Source: SIG510 sp045540975
GTDB lineage: Bacteria; Bacillota; Clostridia; Oscillospirales; JAAYXM01
Reading direction: 5' to 3'
Length of the DNA: 6,048 bases
Assembly (NCBI GenBank): GCA_045540975.1
Contig: JAZQIE010000154.1
Location: forward strand, 1 to 6,048
Position numbers and translations under genes: made by a program. Numbering within the stretch: position 1 is the stretch's first letter; each line of letters begins with the position of its first letter. The notes below the pieces were generated by a model. It made no database searches and was not told the DNA's origin. It saw only the letters and a program-made list of their open reading frames with translations. Of the stretch, positions 5,431 to 6,048 are shown piece by piece.

Positions 5431-5931
5431 TTAATTTGCCACTTTGACGATTGCAAAGCGGATGACACGGTCTCCCATACGGAAACCGGGCTGGAATACT
5501 TCGGCGACCGTGTTTTCGCCGAGTGCTTCATCCTCCACGTGCATGACCGCATTGTGGAAGTTGGGATCGAATGTTTCGCCGAGCGGAGCGATACGGGTGA
5601 TACCCATGCCCTCCAACACCTCGTTAAACTGGGTGAAGGTGAGCTTTACGCCCTTTTTATACGCTTCGTCTTCGGTTTCTTGTCCGACTGCGCGCTCAAG
5701 GTTATCATATACCGAGAGCAGCTGGGAAATTGCGTGACTTGAGCCGTCCTTGAACATGGTCTCTTTCTCGCGTGCGGTACGCTTGCGGAAATTCTCATAT
5801 TCGGCGGCAAGCCGTAAATACCGATCTTTGGATTCCTCCAATTCCTTTCGGAGCGCTTCGCACGGGTCTTCCGAGACCTCCTGTGCGACGGTTTCTTCCT
5901 CGATCGGAGCGGTTGTTTCTTTCTCTGCCAT
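5431..5931 (-). CDS. grpE: Nucleotide exchange factor GrpE
   Basis: GrpE releases ADP from DnaK so that ATP can rebind and the substrate can leave. The 166 residues comprise an acidic, poorly conserved N-terminal tail (1-25), a long helix for the dimeric coiled coil (about 25-65, with AEYENFRKRTARE), the helical SVYDNLERA segment (73-81), and the C-terminal beta domain that contacts DnaK: GETFDPNFHNAVM (118-130) and VFQPGFRMGDRVIRFAIVKV (145-164), the GrpE signature. Length and motifs are normal. The ATG start has GGAGGTG (complement of 5936-5942) 6 bases upstream. It begins 14 bases after the hrcA stop and ends 21 bases before dnaK, so it sits inside the operon and may be translationally coupled to hrcA. 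Confidence 0.98.
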   Translation of the reverse strand: MAEKETTAPIEEETVAQEVSEDPCEALRKELEESKDRYLRLAAEYENFRKRTAREKETMFKDGSSHAISQLLSVYDNLERAVGQETEDEAYKKGVKLTFTQFNEVLEGMGITRIAPLGETFDPNFHNAVMHVEDEALGENTVAEVFQPGFRMGDRVIRFAIVKVAN

Positions 5932-5945
5932 GATGCACCTCCGAT

Positions 5946-6048
5946 TTATCGATCAGGATGTTCTAAAAATGTCTGTTCGAGTAATTTATTAAACCCACGG
6001 ATGAAGTAGTCTAAGTTTGCGGCAACACGCGCGTAATCCATTCGCGTC
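5946..6048 (-). CDS. hrcA: Heat-inducible transcription repressor HrcA, C-terminal fragment (runs off the right edge)
   Basis: The last 33 codons before a TAA at 5948-5946 are visible, in frame from base 6047. They begin TRMDYARVAANLDYF and end LEQTFLEHPDR. The TRM-x-Y-x-x-V pattern is the conserved C-terminal end of HrcA (usually GPTRM-Y-V-x-x-L), the repressor that binds CIRCE operators upstream of the hrcA-grpE-dnaK-dnaJ and groESL operons and is kept active by GroEL. The DNA-binding domain lies outside the window. Position directly before grpE supports the call. The tail after TRM is somewhat longer than I expect for the family but unremarkable. Confidence 0.88.
   Translation of the reverse strand, partial: TRMDYARVAANLDYFIRGFNKLLEQTFLEHPDR

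Noticed and set aside
4180..5742. 520-codon open frame on the plus strand, antisense to dnaK and grpE
   Set aside because: It mirrors dnaK, whose biased codon use leaves few reverse-strand stops. It has no ribosome binding site or recognisable domain; long antisense frames over dnaK are a known artefact.

Overview
The window looks like a chromosomal segment of a low-to-moderate-GC Firmicute of the class Clostridia, probably the Ruminococcaceae/Oscillospiraceae part of it. This is inferred from three things: the heat-shock gene order hrcA-grpE-dnaK-dnaJ, a DnaK without the roughly 25-residue ATPase-domain insert of Gram-negative proteins, and a tmcAL-type gene start beside an acetate kinase gene. 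AGGAGG-like ribosome binding sites and sigma-A-like promoters fit. No species can be named from the sequence alone.

Left part (1-1471): the first codons of tmcAL (tRNA-Met cytidine acetate ligase) read leftward off the edge. ackA (acetate kinase) reads rightward as a single-gene transcript with its own predicted promoter, a leader carrying two tandem ATGTA-N-TACAT palindromes, and a strong terminator that serves both directions.

Middle part (1470-2333): a small AT-richer cassette lies between two bidirectional terminators. It holds a 76-residue XRE-type helix-turn-helix regulator (leftward) and a 154-residue secreted, very basic protein of unknown function (rightward). Their start regions share overlapping core promoters. 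A 26-bp near-perfect palindrome covers the -35 region of one promoter and the start point of the other, and a degenerate second copy with the same 8-bp spacer lies in the regulator's leader. This is the least ordinary part of the window and looks like a self-contained, autoregulated regulator/secreted-protein pair.

Right part (2372-6048): the class I heat-shock operon, read leftward: end of hrcA (repressor), grpE (nucleotide exchange factor), dnaK (Hsp70) and dnaJ (Hsp40). Gaps are 14, 21 and 80 bases. The 80-base dnaK-dnaJ gap holds a strong 12-bp hairpin without a T-tract, perhaps an mRNA processing or stability element. The operon's promoter and any CIRCE operator would lie upstream of hrcA, outside the window. 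DnaJ and GrpE serve DnaK in protein folding, and HrcA represses the operon.

There is no stretch over 300 bases without a gene. I see no tRNA or rRNA gene, insertion sequence or CRISPR array.
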